The position numbers and the translations under genes were made by a program. Shown here piece after piece: positions 7,622 through 15,120 of a stretch of DNA of 42,150 nt. Positions within the stretch are counted from its first letter, which is position 1, and each line of letters begins with the position of its first letter. Location of the stretch: the NCBI GenBank assembly GCA_030694365.1, contig JAUXYM010000115.1:1-42150 (forward strand). Reading direction: 5' to 3'. Below the pieces are notes generated by a model. It saw only the letters and a list, made by a program, of their open reading frames with translations, was not told where the DNA came from and did no database searches. The stretch comes from Nevskia sp. (GTDB lineage: Bacteria; Pseudomonadota; Gammaproteobacteria; Nevskiales; Nevskiaceae).

Positions 7622-8605
7622 TCACCGGCGCAGCGCTCGCCGCGTCTCGGCCCATTGCCAGGACAGCAGCGCCGGAATGCCGTAGCCGAGTTCGCGCACC
7701 CGTTTCGCCAGCGATAGCGCGATCGCCGCATCGGCCGGCACGCCCAGCCACTGGCCGAACAGCACGAAGCCAGCCTCCTGCACGCCGAGCCCGGCCGGCA
7801 CGAAGAACGCGAAGTGGCGGATCGACAGGCCCAGCGCTTCCAGTGCGATTGCGGCCAGCGGCGAGATTTCGTGGCCGAGCAGGCGCAGCGCCAGCCAGAC
7901 CTCGAAGGCGCCGACCACCATCCCTGCGAGCTGCCAGAGCAGGCTGATCAGCAGATCGCGCCGGCGCTCGAAAATCAGCCGCAGTTCGGCGTCCAGCTTC
8001 GATGCGCTGCCGAACAGCGCGGCGAGCTTGCTCTGTTCACCGAGCATGCCGATCACCGCCCGTTCGATGCGTGCGAATACCGCGCCGTGGCGCAGCAGCC
8101 AGTACAGCAACAGCGGCACCGGCAAGCTCGCGGCGAGCCCGCCGAGCAGCGAACCGGCGAGGCTGCCGCCGTCGAGCGCGATCACCAGGCAAAGCCCGGT
8201 GGCGACGAACAGATAGACATTGACGATGGTCAGCAAGGTTTCGATGACGACGCTGGCGGTAACTGCCGCACCGTCCGGCACCCGCCACAAAGTCAGACGA
8301 ATGCCGACGATCTCGCCGCCAACACCTCCGACCGGCAGCAGCCGGCCCACCGCTTCACGGACCGATGCGATCCACCACAGGAACGGTAGCTGTGCGGTGC
8401 CATGGACATCGCGATGGCGCAGCAGCACCCGCCAGCCTTCGGCATCGAGGGCAATCGGCAGCACATGAAACGGGATCAGCCATAGCAGGCCCCAGCCAGC
8501 CGTAGCCAGCAGCGCGAGAATTTCCGTGGTGCCGCCATGCGCGACCAGACCGATCAGCAGGCCCAGGCCGAGCAAGCCGAACAGCGCCGGCAACCATTTG
8601 GTCAC
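7622..8605 (-). CDS. hpnL: HpnL: hopanoid-associated multi-pass membrane protein (LPG synthase TM-type)
   Basis: Integral inner-membrane protein of 327 residues with about eight hydrophobic segments, for example ALFGLLGLGLLIGLVAHGG at the N terminus and SIRHFAFFVPAGLGVQEAGF near the C terminus. The latter is a hallmark of the flippase-like lysylphosphatidylglycerol synthase transmembrane family. HpnL homologues occur next to hpnK and are suspected of moving or presenting hopanoid lipids, but their biochemical role is unknown. The frame extends upstream into hpnK. I choose GTG 8605, whose GTGA overlaps the hpnK TGA by 4 bases and implies translational coupling. Confidence 0.85.
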   Translation of the reverse strand: MTKWLPALFGLLGLGLLIGLVAHGGTTEILALLATAGWGLLWLIPFHVLPIALDAEGWRVLLRHRDVHGTAQLPFLWWIASVREAVGRLLPVGGVGGEIVGIRLTLWRVPDGAAVTASVVIETLLTIVNVYLFVATGLCLVIALDGGSLAGSLLGGLAASLPVPLLLYWLLRHGAVFARIERAVIGMLGEQSKLAALFGSASKLDAELRLIFERRRDLLISLLWQLAGMVVGAFEVWLALRLLGHEISPLAAIALEALGLSIRHFAFFVPAGLGVQEAGFVLFGQWLGVPADAAIALSLAKRVRELGYGIPALLSWQWAETRRALRR

Positions 8606-9420
8606 CGGCGTTCGACGAAATCGGCCCAGCGGCCGGTGACGATGCCGCGCTGGGCGATCGCGTCGCGCACTTTTGGCGACAGCAGCGCGGCCAGTTCGTC
8701 GTCGTGGCGATAGCCGCTCATGGTCGGAGTCAGGCTTCGACGGGTCGCTGGATGCAGATAGATTTCGCTCAAGCCCGGCGGCAGTTTTTCGATCGCCGCC
8801 AGCAGCGCCGCTTCGTCCATCGCGCCGCTCGCGCTCAAGCCGAACATCGCATCGTTGTGCAGGACGTTTGCAGCACGCAGTCGCCGCCGAGTCAGCGCCA
8901 GCCACGGCGCGAGCAGCAACGCCGCGCCCGGCTCGCGCGGCAGGCGCACAGCGTTCAGGCCGTAATCGCGGCCGATATCGAGAATCAGGCTCAGCACGGT
9001 CGGATGCAGATGGAAGTGCTTGTGCGCGTTGACGTGGTCGAGCGCCAGGCCGGTGGCCCGGAAGGCTTCGAACTGGGCGCGGATCTCGATGGCCAGTTGC
9101 CGGCGCACACGCGGCAGGAAGAAGAAGCGGAAGCCATCGCGCGCCATGTGGTCGCCGAAGCGGCCGCCGGCATCGACCAGATCGGGAATGGTGTCGCGTG
9201 GAGAAACCGCCGGACCATCGGCAAGCACCAGATGCAGGCCGACGCCGAGCCGCAGCAATCGCTGCGCGCGTTCAACCGCATCGCCAGCCGCAGCAGCGCC
9301 GATCATCAGGCTGGCGGTGGTCAGCACGCCGTCGACATGTGCTCGCTCGACGGCGGCATTCACGGCCGGGTCGAGGCCGTAGTCGTCGGCGTTGATGATC
9401 AGATGGGTGGGGCGAGTCAT
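8602..9420 (-). CDS. hpnK: HpnK: YdjC/ChbG-family deacetylase of hopanoid glycosides
   Basis: Carbohydrate deacetylase of 272 residues. The metal-binding NADDYG is at residues 10-15, HLVLADGPAV supplies a conserved His region, and HVNAHKHFHLHPTV holds the catalytic and metal His cluster. In characterised pathways HpnK removes the acetyl group from the N-acetylglucosaminyl-BHT made by HpnI, giving BHT glucosamine for HpnJ. All three genes occur here in one minus-strand run. The gene overlaps hpnL by 4 bases and is separated from hpnJ by a 120-base gap holding two hairpins. Confidence 0.9.
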   Translation of the reverse strand: MTRPTHLIINADDYGLDPAVNAAVERAHVDGVLTTASLMIGAAAAGDAVERAQRLLRLGVGLHLVLADGPAVSPRDTIPDLVDAGGRFGDHMARDGFRFFFLPRVRRQLAIEIRAQFEAFRATGLALDHVNAHKHFHLHPTVLSLILDIGRDYGLNAVRLPREPGAALLLAPWLALTRRRLRAANVLHNDAMFGLSASGAMDEAALLAAIEKLPPGLSEIYLHPATRRSLTPTMSGYRHDDELAALLSPKVRDAIAQRGIVTGRWADFVERR

Positions 9421-9431
9421 CTGAGTCGCTA

Positions 9432-9528
9432 CCTCCCCCGCGATAGCGGGGGAGGGTTGGGGAGGGCGTTGGACGGTGCGCTGAGACCAACCGCCCCATC
9501 CCGGCCTTCCCCCGCAAGCGGGGGAAGG
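9432..9528. repeat. Pair of C5/G5 hairpins between hpnJ and hpnK
   Basis: CCTCCCCCGC-GATA-GCGGGGGAGG (9432-9455) and CCTTCCCCCGC-AA-GCGGGGGAAGG (9505-9528) are both perfect and look like a paired REP-type element. They sit inside the hpnI-J-K-L run. They could attenuate or stabilise the mRNA and so change the ratio of HpnIJ to HpnKL. Confidence 0.75.
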
Positions 9529-9540
9529 AGCAAAGCGGTT

Positions 9541-10998
9541 TCAGGCTTCACGCGCCTTCAGAAACCGGAAAAACTCCACCCCCTCGCGCAGCCGCCGCTT
9601 CAGCATCTGCCAGTCGCTGAGCATCTCGCGAACGATTTCCCAGATCTTGCTCGGGCGGAAATAGAAACGCCGGTAGAACACTTCCATGCTGTGGAAGATT
9701 TCGTCCTTGGACAGATGCGGGTAGCTGATCGCGGCCAGTTGCACGCCCTGCGCGTTGACCAGATTCACCGCCTCGTTCTCGACCAGCCAACCGTTGTCGA
9801 CCGCCTGCTTGTACAGCGTGGTGCCGGGATACGGTGCTGCCAGCGAGACCTGAATGGTGTGCGGGTTGATGGCCTTCGCCCACTCGATGGTCTTCTCGAT
9901 CGTCGCTTTCGTTTCGCCGGGCAGGCCGAGAATGAAAGTGCCGTGGATGACGATGCCAAGCTGCCGGCAATCCTCGGTGAAGCGTTCGGCGATGTCGGTC
10001 TTCAGGCCCTTTTTGATGTTGTGCAGGATCTGGTCGTCGCCGGATTCGTAGCCGACCAGCAGCAGCCGCAGCCCGTTCTCCTTCATCAGCTTCAGTGAGG
10101 AGTACGGCACGTTGGCCTTGGCGTTGCAGCTCCAGGTCCAGCCCAGCTTGCCCAAGCCAATCGCGATCTCGTGGACACGCGCCATGTTCGAGGAATCGGT
10201 GAAGGTGTCGTCGTCGAACATCAGCTCGCGCACGGACGGCATGTGCTGCTGGATCCAGCGCGCTTCCTCGATGACGTTGGCGGCCGAGCGCACCCGGTAG
10301 CGATGACCGCCGACGGTCTGCGGCCACAGGCAGAAGGTGCACTTCGAGCGGCAGCCACGGCCGGTGTATAGCGACACGTAGGGATGCTGCAGGTAGCCGA
10401 TGAAGTAATTCTTGATCGTCAGATCGCGCTGGTAGATCGGTGCCACGAACGGCAGCGCGTCCATGTCCTCGATCGTTGCGCGCGGTGCGTTGTGCTTGAT
10501 CCTGCCATCAGGAAGGCGATAGCTGATGCCGGTGATCTCGGCCCAGGGTTTGTCGTTGGCGGCGAGTTCGGCGCAGGTGTAGTCGAACTCTTCGCGGGCG
10601 ACAAAGGCGATTGCTTCGGAGGCCTTCAGCGAGCCGCCCGGATCGACGGCGACCTTGGCGCCGACCATGCCGATGACGATCTGCGGTGCGCGCGCTTTCA
10701 GCAGCTCGGCGAACTTGGCGTCGGTCGGGAACGACGGGGTCGAGGTGTGGATGATCACCAGCGCGTAGGCTTCGGCGATCGCCAGGCTCTGCTCGACGCT
10801 CAGCTCATCGGCCGGCGCATCGACGACCCGGCTGCCCGGCACCATCGCCGCCGGCTGGGCCAGCCAGGTCGGATACCAGAAGCTTTTGATCTCGCGCTTG
10901 GCCTGATAGCGGCTGCCGGCACCGCCGTCGAAACCATCGAAGGACGGTGCCTGCAGGAACAGGGTTTTCAGTGCTCGGGTCGTTGGACGGGCGGGCAT
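9541..10998 (-). CDS. hpnJ: HpnJ: B12-type radical SAM enzyme forming the BHT cyclitol ether
   Basis: Predicted cytosolic radical SAM enzyme of 485 residues. The N-terminal cobalamin-binding-like Rossmann region (KTLFLQAPSFDGFDGG onward) is followed by the iron-sulfur motif GRGCRSKCTFCLW (CxxxCxxC), then MFDDDTFT and FILGLPGET, all typical of HpnJ. In Burkholderia HpnJ contracts the glucosamine ring of BHT-glucosamine to the cyclopentane of BHT cyclitol ether. The open frame runs on inside hpnI. ATG 10998 gives the usual MPARPTTRALKTLFLQ start and a 31-base overlap with the hpnI 3' end. Confidence 0.9.
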   Translation of the reverse strand: MPARPTTRALKTLFLQAPSFDGFDGGAGSRYQAKREIKSFWYPTWLAQPAAMVPGSRVVDAPADELSVEQSLAIAEAYALVIIHTSTPSFPTDAKFAELLKARAPQIVIGMVGAKVAVDPGGSLKASEAIAFVAREEFDYTCAELAANDKPWAEITGISYRLPDGRIKHNAPRATIEDMDALPFVAPIYQRDLTIKNYFIGYLQHPYVSLYTGRGCRSKCTFCLWPQTVGGHRYRVRSAANVIEEARWIQQHMPSVRELMFDDDTFTDSSNMARVHEIAIGLGKLGWTWSCNAKANVPYSSLKLMKENGLRLLLVGYESGDDQILHNIKKGLKTDIAERFTEDCRQLGIVIHGTFILGLPGETKATIEKTIEWAKAINPHTIQVSLAAPYPGTTLYKQAVDNGWLVENEAVNLVNAQGVQLAAISYPHLSKDEIFHSMEVFYRRFYFRPSKIWEIVREMLSDWQMLKRRLREGVEFFRFLKAREA

Positions 10999-12173
10999 TG
11001 CAGGGTTCGGGGCAGAGTTTGGCTTGGGGCAGGGCGGCGGACTCTCCGGGCGATCTTCATCGGGCGACCGCGCCAGCGCACCACGCGGCCGGCCAGGGCG
11101 ATCGTCCAGAGCAGTAGGGAGAGGCAGTCGCGGACGGGAATAAGCGCGAAATTCTTCAAGGAATCCAGTGGTTTCGACGTTCTTGTCGGCGATCTGGACT
11201 GGACCGAATGTAGCACGAGGCGCAAGCCCATCGCCGTGCTTGCCAGCAGGCTGGCCGACGCGGTTCCACCGGCCGCCCACCAGCCGGCCACGGCCATCGG
11301 CGTGGTGAACGTCACGAAGGTGAACAGGTAACCGAGCGGCGCGATCGAGCGGATCGAGCGCAGCCAGCGCAGTTCGCGGGCGGCCAGATCGGCGAGCCTG
11401 ACCTCGACGACATCGGTCTGCACCGCACATTCCGACAGCACCGTACGCAGCCCCTGCCGGCGGCTCAGTTCGCCGAGCCAGTAGTCGTCGGCCACGTGCT
11501 GGGACAGCGCCTCGAAGCCGCCGATCGCGCTCAGGGTGTCGCGGCGCAGCGCGATCGATGCGCCGAACGAGTAGTCGGTATAGCCGAAGCGCCGGGCCAG
11601 GGTCACCGAGGGCGCGAACCAGTCGTCGATGAACTGCGCGCCGAGCCGCGACCACAGGCCGCCGAGTGCAGCCCCGCGATACAGGCAGCTGACCACGCCG
11701 ACCGTCGGATCAGTCAGCGGCGCGGTGATCCGGCGCAGCAGATCGGGTGGCGCATGGATGTCGCTGTCGGCCAGCAGCAGCCAGTCGTGGCGCGCCTGCG
11801 GCAGCAGATTGATCAGGTTGCTGACCTTCAGGTTGAGGCCATGGACGCGGGCATCGATCGCCACGGCGATGTCCTGCTGCGGAAACTCGGCACGCAGGCG
11901 CTCGACAGTGGCGAGCGCGGCATCGTCAGCGCCGTGCAGGCCGAACACCAGTTGAAAGTGCGGGTGGTCCTGTACACAGAAGCTGCGCAGATTCTCGTAC
12001 AGGCCGGGCTCGTCGCCGGACAGCGGCTTGAGCACCGAGACCGCTTGCGTCGCCGACGGTGCTGGCGACCGCTGCGCGCGGCGCAGCCACCAGCGGCAGG
12101 CGATCAGCGTCGCCAGCGAATAGCCGGCGGCGGCGATCAGCAGGGCGTGGCCGAGGATAGGAGCGAGGGTCAC
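10968..12173 (-). CDS. hpnI: HpnI: GT2 glycosyltransferase, ceramide glucosyltransferase-like
   Basis: Membrane glycosyltransferase of 401 residues that, in characterised pathways, adds N-acetylglucosamine to bacteriohopanetetrol. An N-terminal membrane segment (ILGHALLIAAAGYSLATLIA) leads into the GT2 domain: SVLKPLSGDEPGLYENL, the metal motif LLADSDIHAP, the acid motif HVADDYWLGEL and the RELRW motif that corresponds to (Q/R)xxRW. C-terminal hydrophobic segments follow. GTG 12173 (MTLAPILGHALL) gives a normal N terminus; ATG 12230 would add 19 Pro/Arg-rich residues and is less likely. It heads the run hpnI-hpnJ-hpnK-hpnL and is divergent from the DUF2147 gene. Confidence 0.88.
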   Translation of the reverse strand: MTLAPILGHALLIAAAGYSLATLIACRWWLRRAQRSPAPSATQAVSVLKPLSGDEPGLYENLRSFCVQDHPHFQLVFGLHGADDAALATVERLRAEFPQQDIAVAIDARVHGLNLKVSNLINLLPQARHDWLLLADSDIHAPPDLLRRITAPLTDPTVGVVSCLYRGAALGGLWSRLGAQFIDDWFAPSVTLARRFGYTDYSFGASIALRRDTLSAIGGFEALSQHVADDYWLGELSRRQGLRTVLSECAVQTDVVEVRLADLAARELRWLRSIRSIAPLGYLFTFVTFTTPMAVAGWWAAGGTASASLLASTAMGLRLVLHSVQSRSPTRTSKPLDSLKNFALIPVRDCLSLLLWTIALAGRVVRWRGRPMKIARRVRRPAPSQTLPRTLQCPPVQRPEH

Positions 12174-12321
12174 GACGGGCCGAGGCAGTCTGGGTGGGCG
12201 GCAAGGGATAGCCGCATGGTAGCGGCGCAAGTTTGGTGCCGCTGTGTGCTGCGTCGCTTTGGGGTCTGCCGGCCCTTGTTTTGTGTAACGTCAATCATCG
12301 GATTCAGGAGGTGCCGTCTTG

Positions 12322-12354
12322 ATGACACAGGGTCAGCCGTGTTGCCGTTGCTGA
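12322..12354 (+). CDS. Possible 10-codon leader ORF with strong Shine-Dalgarno
   Basis: A textbook AGGAGG (12306-12311) lies 10 bases before ATG 12322. That ATG opens only a 10-codon frame, MTQGQPCCRC, ending at TGA 12352-12354. The DUF2147 gene is read in another frame from about GTG 12339, inside this mini-ORF. It may be a leader peptide coupled to the next gene, or the trace of a frameshift at the gene's original start. The evidence is the ribosome site alone. Confidence 0.35.
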   Translation: MTQGQPCCRC

Positions 12355-12851
12355 ACGTGGTCGCGCTGGCCGCGATGGCCGTGCTGATGGCGCTATTGCC
12401 GTTGACGGCGGCGGCCGAGGTGCCATGGATGCCGGACGCGATCGTCGGCCGCTGGCTGATCGCTAGCAAGGATGCGGTGATCGATATCCATCCGGTAGAA
12501 GGCCCAGCCGGTAGCGAATACCACGGCTCGATCGCCTGGCTGCTCGACAAGACCTATGACCGGAAAGACGGCCCGGCGCTGAACGGCAAGCCTCTGCTCG
12601 ATCACCGCAACCCGGACCCGGCGCTGCGCAAGCGGCCGCTGATCGGCCTGACTATGCTCAAAGGCCTGCACTTCGATGGTCGCGACCACTGGCTCGACGG
12701 CCGCGTCTACAGTTGCAACGACGGCCGAACCTATCGTGTGCAGGTCTCGCTCGCCGACCGCGATCACCTGAATCTGCGCGGCTATTTCGGCCTGCCGATC
12801 TTCGGCATGACTTCGGTGTGGACGCGAGTGCAGCAATTGCCGATGCCTTAG
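12339..12851 (+). CDS. Secreted DUF2147-family protein
   Basis: Predicted periplasmic protein of about 170 residues. A hydrophobic signal region (VVALAAMAVLMALLP then LTAAAEV) with a likely signal-peptidase site after AAA precedes a single DUF2147 domain: AIVGRWLIASKDAVIDI, YHGSIAWLLDK, a charged PLLDHRNPDPALRKRPLIG, and VYSCNDGRTYRVQV. DUF2147 proteins are small lipocalin-like beta proteins of unknown role, often in the periplasm. The start is uncertain. GTG 12339 keeps a full signal peptide, but the best Shine-Dalgarno upstream serves a different frame (mini-ORF at 12322). It precedes mvaD by 138 bases and is divergent from hpnI, so a lipid-related envelope role is possible but unproven. 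Confidence 0.75.
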   Translation: MLPLLNVVALAAMAVLMALLPLTAAAEVPWMPDAIVGRWLIASKDAVIDIHPVEGPAGSEYHGSIAWLLDKTYDRKDGPALNGKPLLDHRNPDPALRKRPLIGLTMLKGLHFDGRDHWLDGRVYSCNDGRTYRVQVSLADRDHLNLRGYFGLPIFGMTSVWTRVQQLPMP

Positions 12852-12989
12852 GGGGTCCCTGTTCGTCGTCATCGTGACGGTCTTGTAAACTTCGGCCGTG
12901 AAATCGCCGCATCTGCCTGATTGCCTTTCGTGCCAGCCCCGTATTCGCGGGCTTTGCACGCTTCCGACCGCGAATCTCCTGCACCCTTT

Positions 12990-14018
12990 ATGAGCGTGAT
13001 GTCGACGACGCCGGACCTTTCCCGTCGTGCTGCGGCCCAGGCCCAGCCGAATATTGCGCTGATCAAATACTGGGGCAAGCGCGATCTGCGCCTGAATCTG
13101 CCGGTGGTCGGTTCGCTGTCGATCACCCTGGATACGCTGTGGACGCGCACCGAAGTCCGTTTCGATGACGCGCTCGCGGCCGATTCGATGACCCTGAACG
13201 GTCGCAGCGATCCGAAGCAGTTGAAACGGACCAGCGCCTGTCTCGATCTGCTGCGCGCGCGCGCCGGCATCAGCACCCGCGCCGAAGTGATCAGCGAGAA
13301 CAACTTCCCGACTGGCGCCGGCCTGGCCTCGTCGGCCTCCGGCTTCGCGGCGATGGTGATGGCCGGTGATGCCGCACTGGGCCTGAAGCTGACGCCGGCC
13401 GAGCAATCGGTGCTGGCGCGGCGCTGCTCCGGCTCGGCGGCGCGCTCGATCTTCGGTGGATACGTCGAATGGGCGCACGGCATCCAGGCCGATGGCGAGG
13501 ATTCGGTGGCCACGCCCTTGCTTGCAGCCTCGGCCTGGCCGCTGAGTGTCGCCGTGGCGATCACCTCGACCGCCGAAAAAGCCATCGGCTCGACCGAGGG
13601 CATGAACCGCACGGCCGACACCAGCCCCTACCAGCAGGCCTGGATCGAATCCCAGGACGACGATCTCGCCGAAGCCCGCGCCGCGATCGCCGCCCGCGAT
13701 TTCGAGCGCCTGGCCGATATCTCCGAACACAGTTGCCTGAAGATGCACGCGCTGGCCTTGGCCGCGAAGCCGGGCCTGCTGTACTGGAACGCGGCGACCG
13801 TTGCCGCGATGCACTGCGTGCGTGGCCTGCGGGCCCAGGGCCTGCCGGTGTTCTTCACCATCGACGCCGGCCCACAGTTGAAAGCGGTCTGCCTACCGTC
13901 GGCTGCTGCAGCCGTGGCCGCCGCGCTGCGCGAAGTGCCGGGCGTGCTGAACGTCGTCGAGACCGGTCTCGGCGGGCCGGCGCGGCTGATTCCGCTTGCC
14001 GATCTCGCTGCGGCATGA
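12990..14018 (+). CDS. mvaD: Diphosphomevalonate decarboxylase
   Basis: Last step of the classical mevalonate pathway: ATP-dependent decarboxylation of mevalonate diphosphate to IPP. The 342-residue GHMP-superfamily protein contains NIALIKYWGKRD (catalytic Lys region) near residue 20, the ATP loop PTGAGLASSASGFAA, SGSAARSIFGGYVEW, and the C-terminal FFTIDAGPQLKAV that supplies the catalytic Asp. These match true diphosphomevalonate decarboxylases rather than phosphomevalonate decarboxylases, and the presence of a phosphomevalonate kinase downstream agrees. ATG 12990 is chosen over an upstream in-frame start at 12921; ATG 12999 is also possible. It heads the tightly packed run mvaD, kinase, fusion enzyme, idi. 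Confidence 0.93.
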   Translation: MSVMSTTPDLSRRAAAQAQPNIALIKYWGKRDLRLNLPVVGSLSITLDTLWTRTEVRFDDALAADSMTLNGRSDPKQLKRTSACLDLLRARAGISTRAEVISENNFPTGAGLASSASGFAAMVMAGDAALGLKLTPAEQSVLARRCSGSAARSIFGGYVEWAHGIQADGEDSVATPLLAASAWPLSVAVAITSTAEKAIGSTEGMNRTADTSPYQQAWIESQDDDLAEARAAIAARDFERLADISEHSCLKMHALALAAKPGLLYWNAATVAAMHCVRGLRAQGLPVFFTIDAGPQLKAVCLPSAAAAVAAALREVPGVLNVVETGLGGPARLIPLADLAAA

Positions 14019-14034
14019 GCTGCATGAGCCTCTC

Positions 14035-15120
14035 GTGAACATCGTCGCCGCGGCACCCGGCAAGCTGGTTCTGCTCGGCGAATACGCCGTGCTCGAAGGC
14101 GCGCCTGCGGTGGCGATGGCCATCGATCGCCGGGCCGTGGCCCGGCTGACCGTGCAGCCCGGCCCGCATTGCGAAGTGTTCGCGCCGGACGTGCTGAATC
14201 AGCGCCTGCCGTTTTCGATCGACAGCAATGGCCTGCCGGACTGGCAGGCTGCCGGCGCGGCGGCGGCGAAGCTGAACCTGGTCGACGAAGTGCTGCGCGG
14301 CCTGGCCGATGAAGGCCTGGCGCCGGCCCCCGGCAGCGGTTTCAAGCTCGCCCTCGATACTTCGGCGTTCTTCGATACCGGGAACGCCGAGCGCCCGAAG
14401 CTCGGTCTCGGTTCCAGTGCCGCACTGACCGTGGCGCTGGCGATGGCTTTCGTCGCGCGCGCGGGCTTGGCCGACGATGCGGCGAGCCATGCCCGCTGGC
14501 TGCCTTGTCTGCTGGCCTTGCATCGCAAGTTCCAGGGCGGCCAGGGCAGCGGCGTCGATGTCGCGACCAGCCTGGTCGGCGGTCTGATCGCCTATCAACT
14601 GAACGATGGCGGTGCCACGCCGACGGCGCGGCCGCTGACCTGGCCAGCGGGCCTGCACCAGCGTTTCATCTGGTCCGGCCGCTCGGCGTCGACGCCGAAA
14701 TTCCTGGCTATCCTGCGCGCCTGGCGGCTAGCTCACGAAGCCGAATACCGGACCCGGATGGACGCGCTGGGCGCGATCGCCACGGTCGCCGTCGCCTCGC
14801 TCGCGGCCGGTGACGCGCCCGGCTTTCTGATTGCTGCGGCGAGCTACGCCAACGATCTGCGCGCGCTCGGCCTGGCCAGCGGCGTCAGCATCTATTCGGA
14901 AGAACATGTGGCGATTGCAGCACTTGCAGCGTCGCATCAAGGCGTGGTCTACAAGCCTTGCGGGGCCGGCGGCGGTGACGTCGGCGTGTTGTTTGCAACG
15001 GATCCGGAGTGTCTGACTGCAGCCGTTGCGCAGTTGGCCGCCAGCGGATTCGCCAGTGTGCCGCTGGCGGTCGATGGGACTGGCCTGCGGATCGCGATCA
15101 CGGAGAATGTCGAAGCATGA
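14035..15120 (+). CDS. Phosphomevalonate kinase (GHMP family)
   Basis: Predicted to phosphorylate mevalonate 5-phosphate to the diphosphate. The 361-residue GHMP kinase has AAAPGKLVLLGEYAVLEG at the N terminus, the ATP loop KLGLGSSAALTVA, GGQGSGVDVATSLVGG, and the C-terminal glycine-rich PCGAGGGDVGVLFATD. Motifs and length fit the bacterial and eukaryotic GHMP-type phosphomevalonate kinase. Mevalonate kinase is already supplied by the downstream fusion, which makes this role the likely one. GTG 14035 lies 16 bases after the mvaD stop. The gene ends in ATGA, overlapping the start of the fusion gene by 4 bases, so translation is probably coupled. Mevalonate kinase is the alternative assignment. 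Confidence 0.88.
   Translation: MNIVAAAPGKLVLLGEYAVLEGAPAVAMAIDRRAVARLTVQPGPHCEVFAPDVLNQRLPFSIDSNGLPDWQAAGAAAAKLNLVDEVLRGLADEGLAPAPGSGFKLALDTSAFFDTGNAERPKLGLGSSAALTVALAMAFVARAGLADDAASHARWLPCLLALHRKFQGGQGSGVDVATSLVGGLIAYQLNDGGATPTARPLTWPAGLHQRFIWSGRSASTPKFLAILRAWRLAHEAEYRTRMDALGAIATVAVASLAAGDAPGFLIAAASYANDLRALGLASGVSIYSEEHVAIAALAASHQGVVYKPCGAGGGDVGVLFATDPECLTAAVAQLAASGFASVPLAVDGTGLRIAITENVEA

Noticed and set aside
6349-9528. Intergenic palindromes as a CRISPR array
   Set aside because: The repeats belong to three different families, are kilobases apart and have no regular spacers or cas genes.
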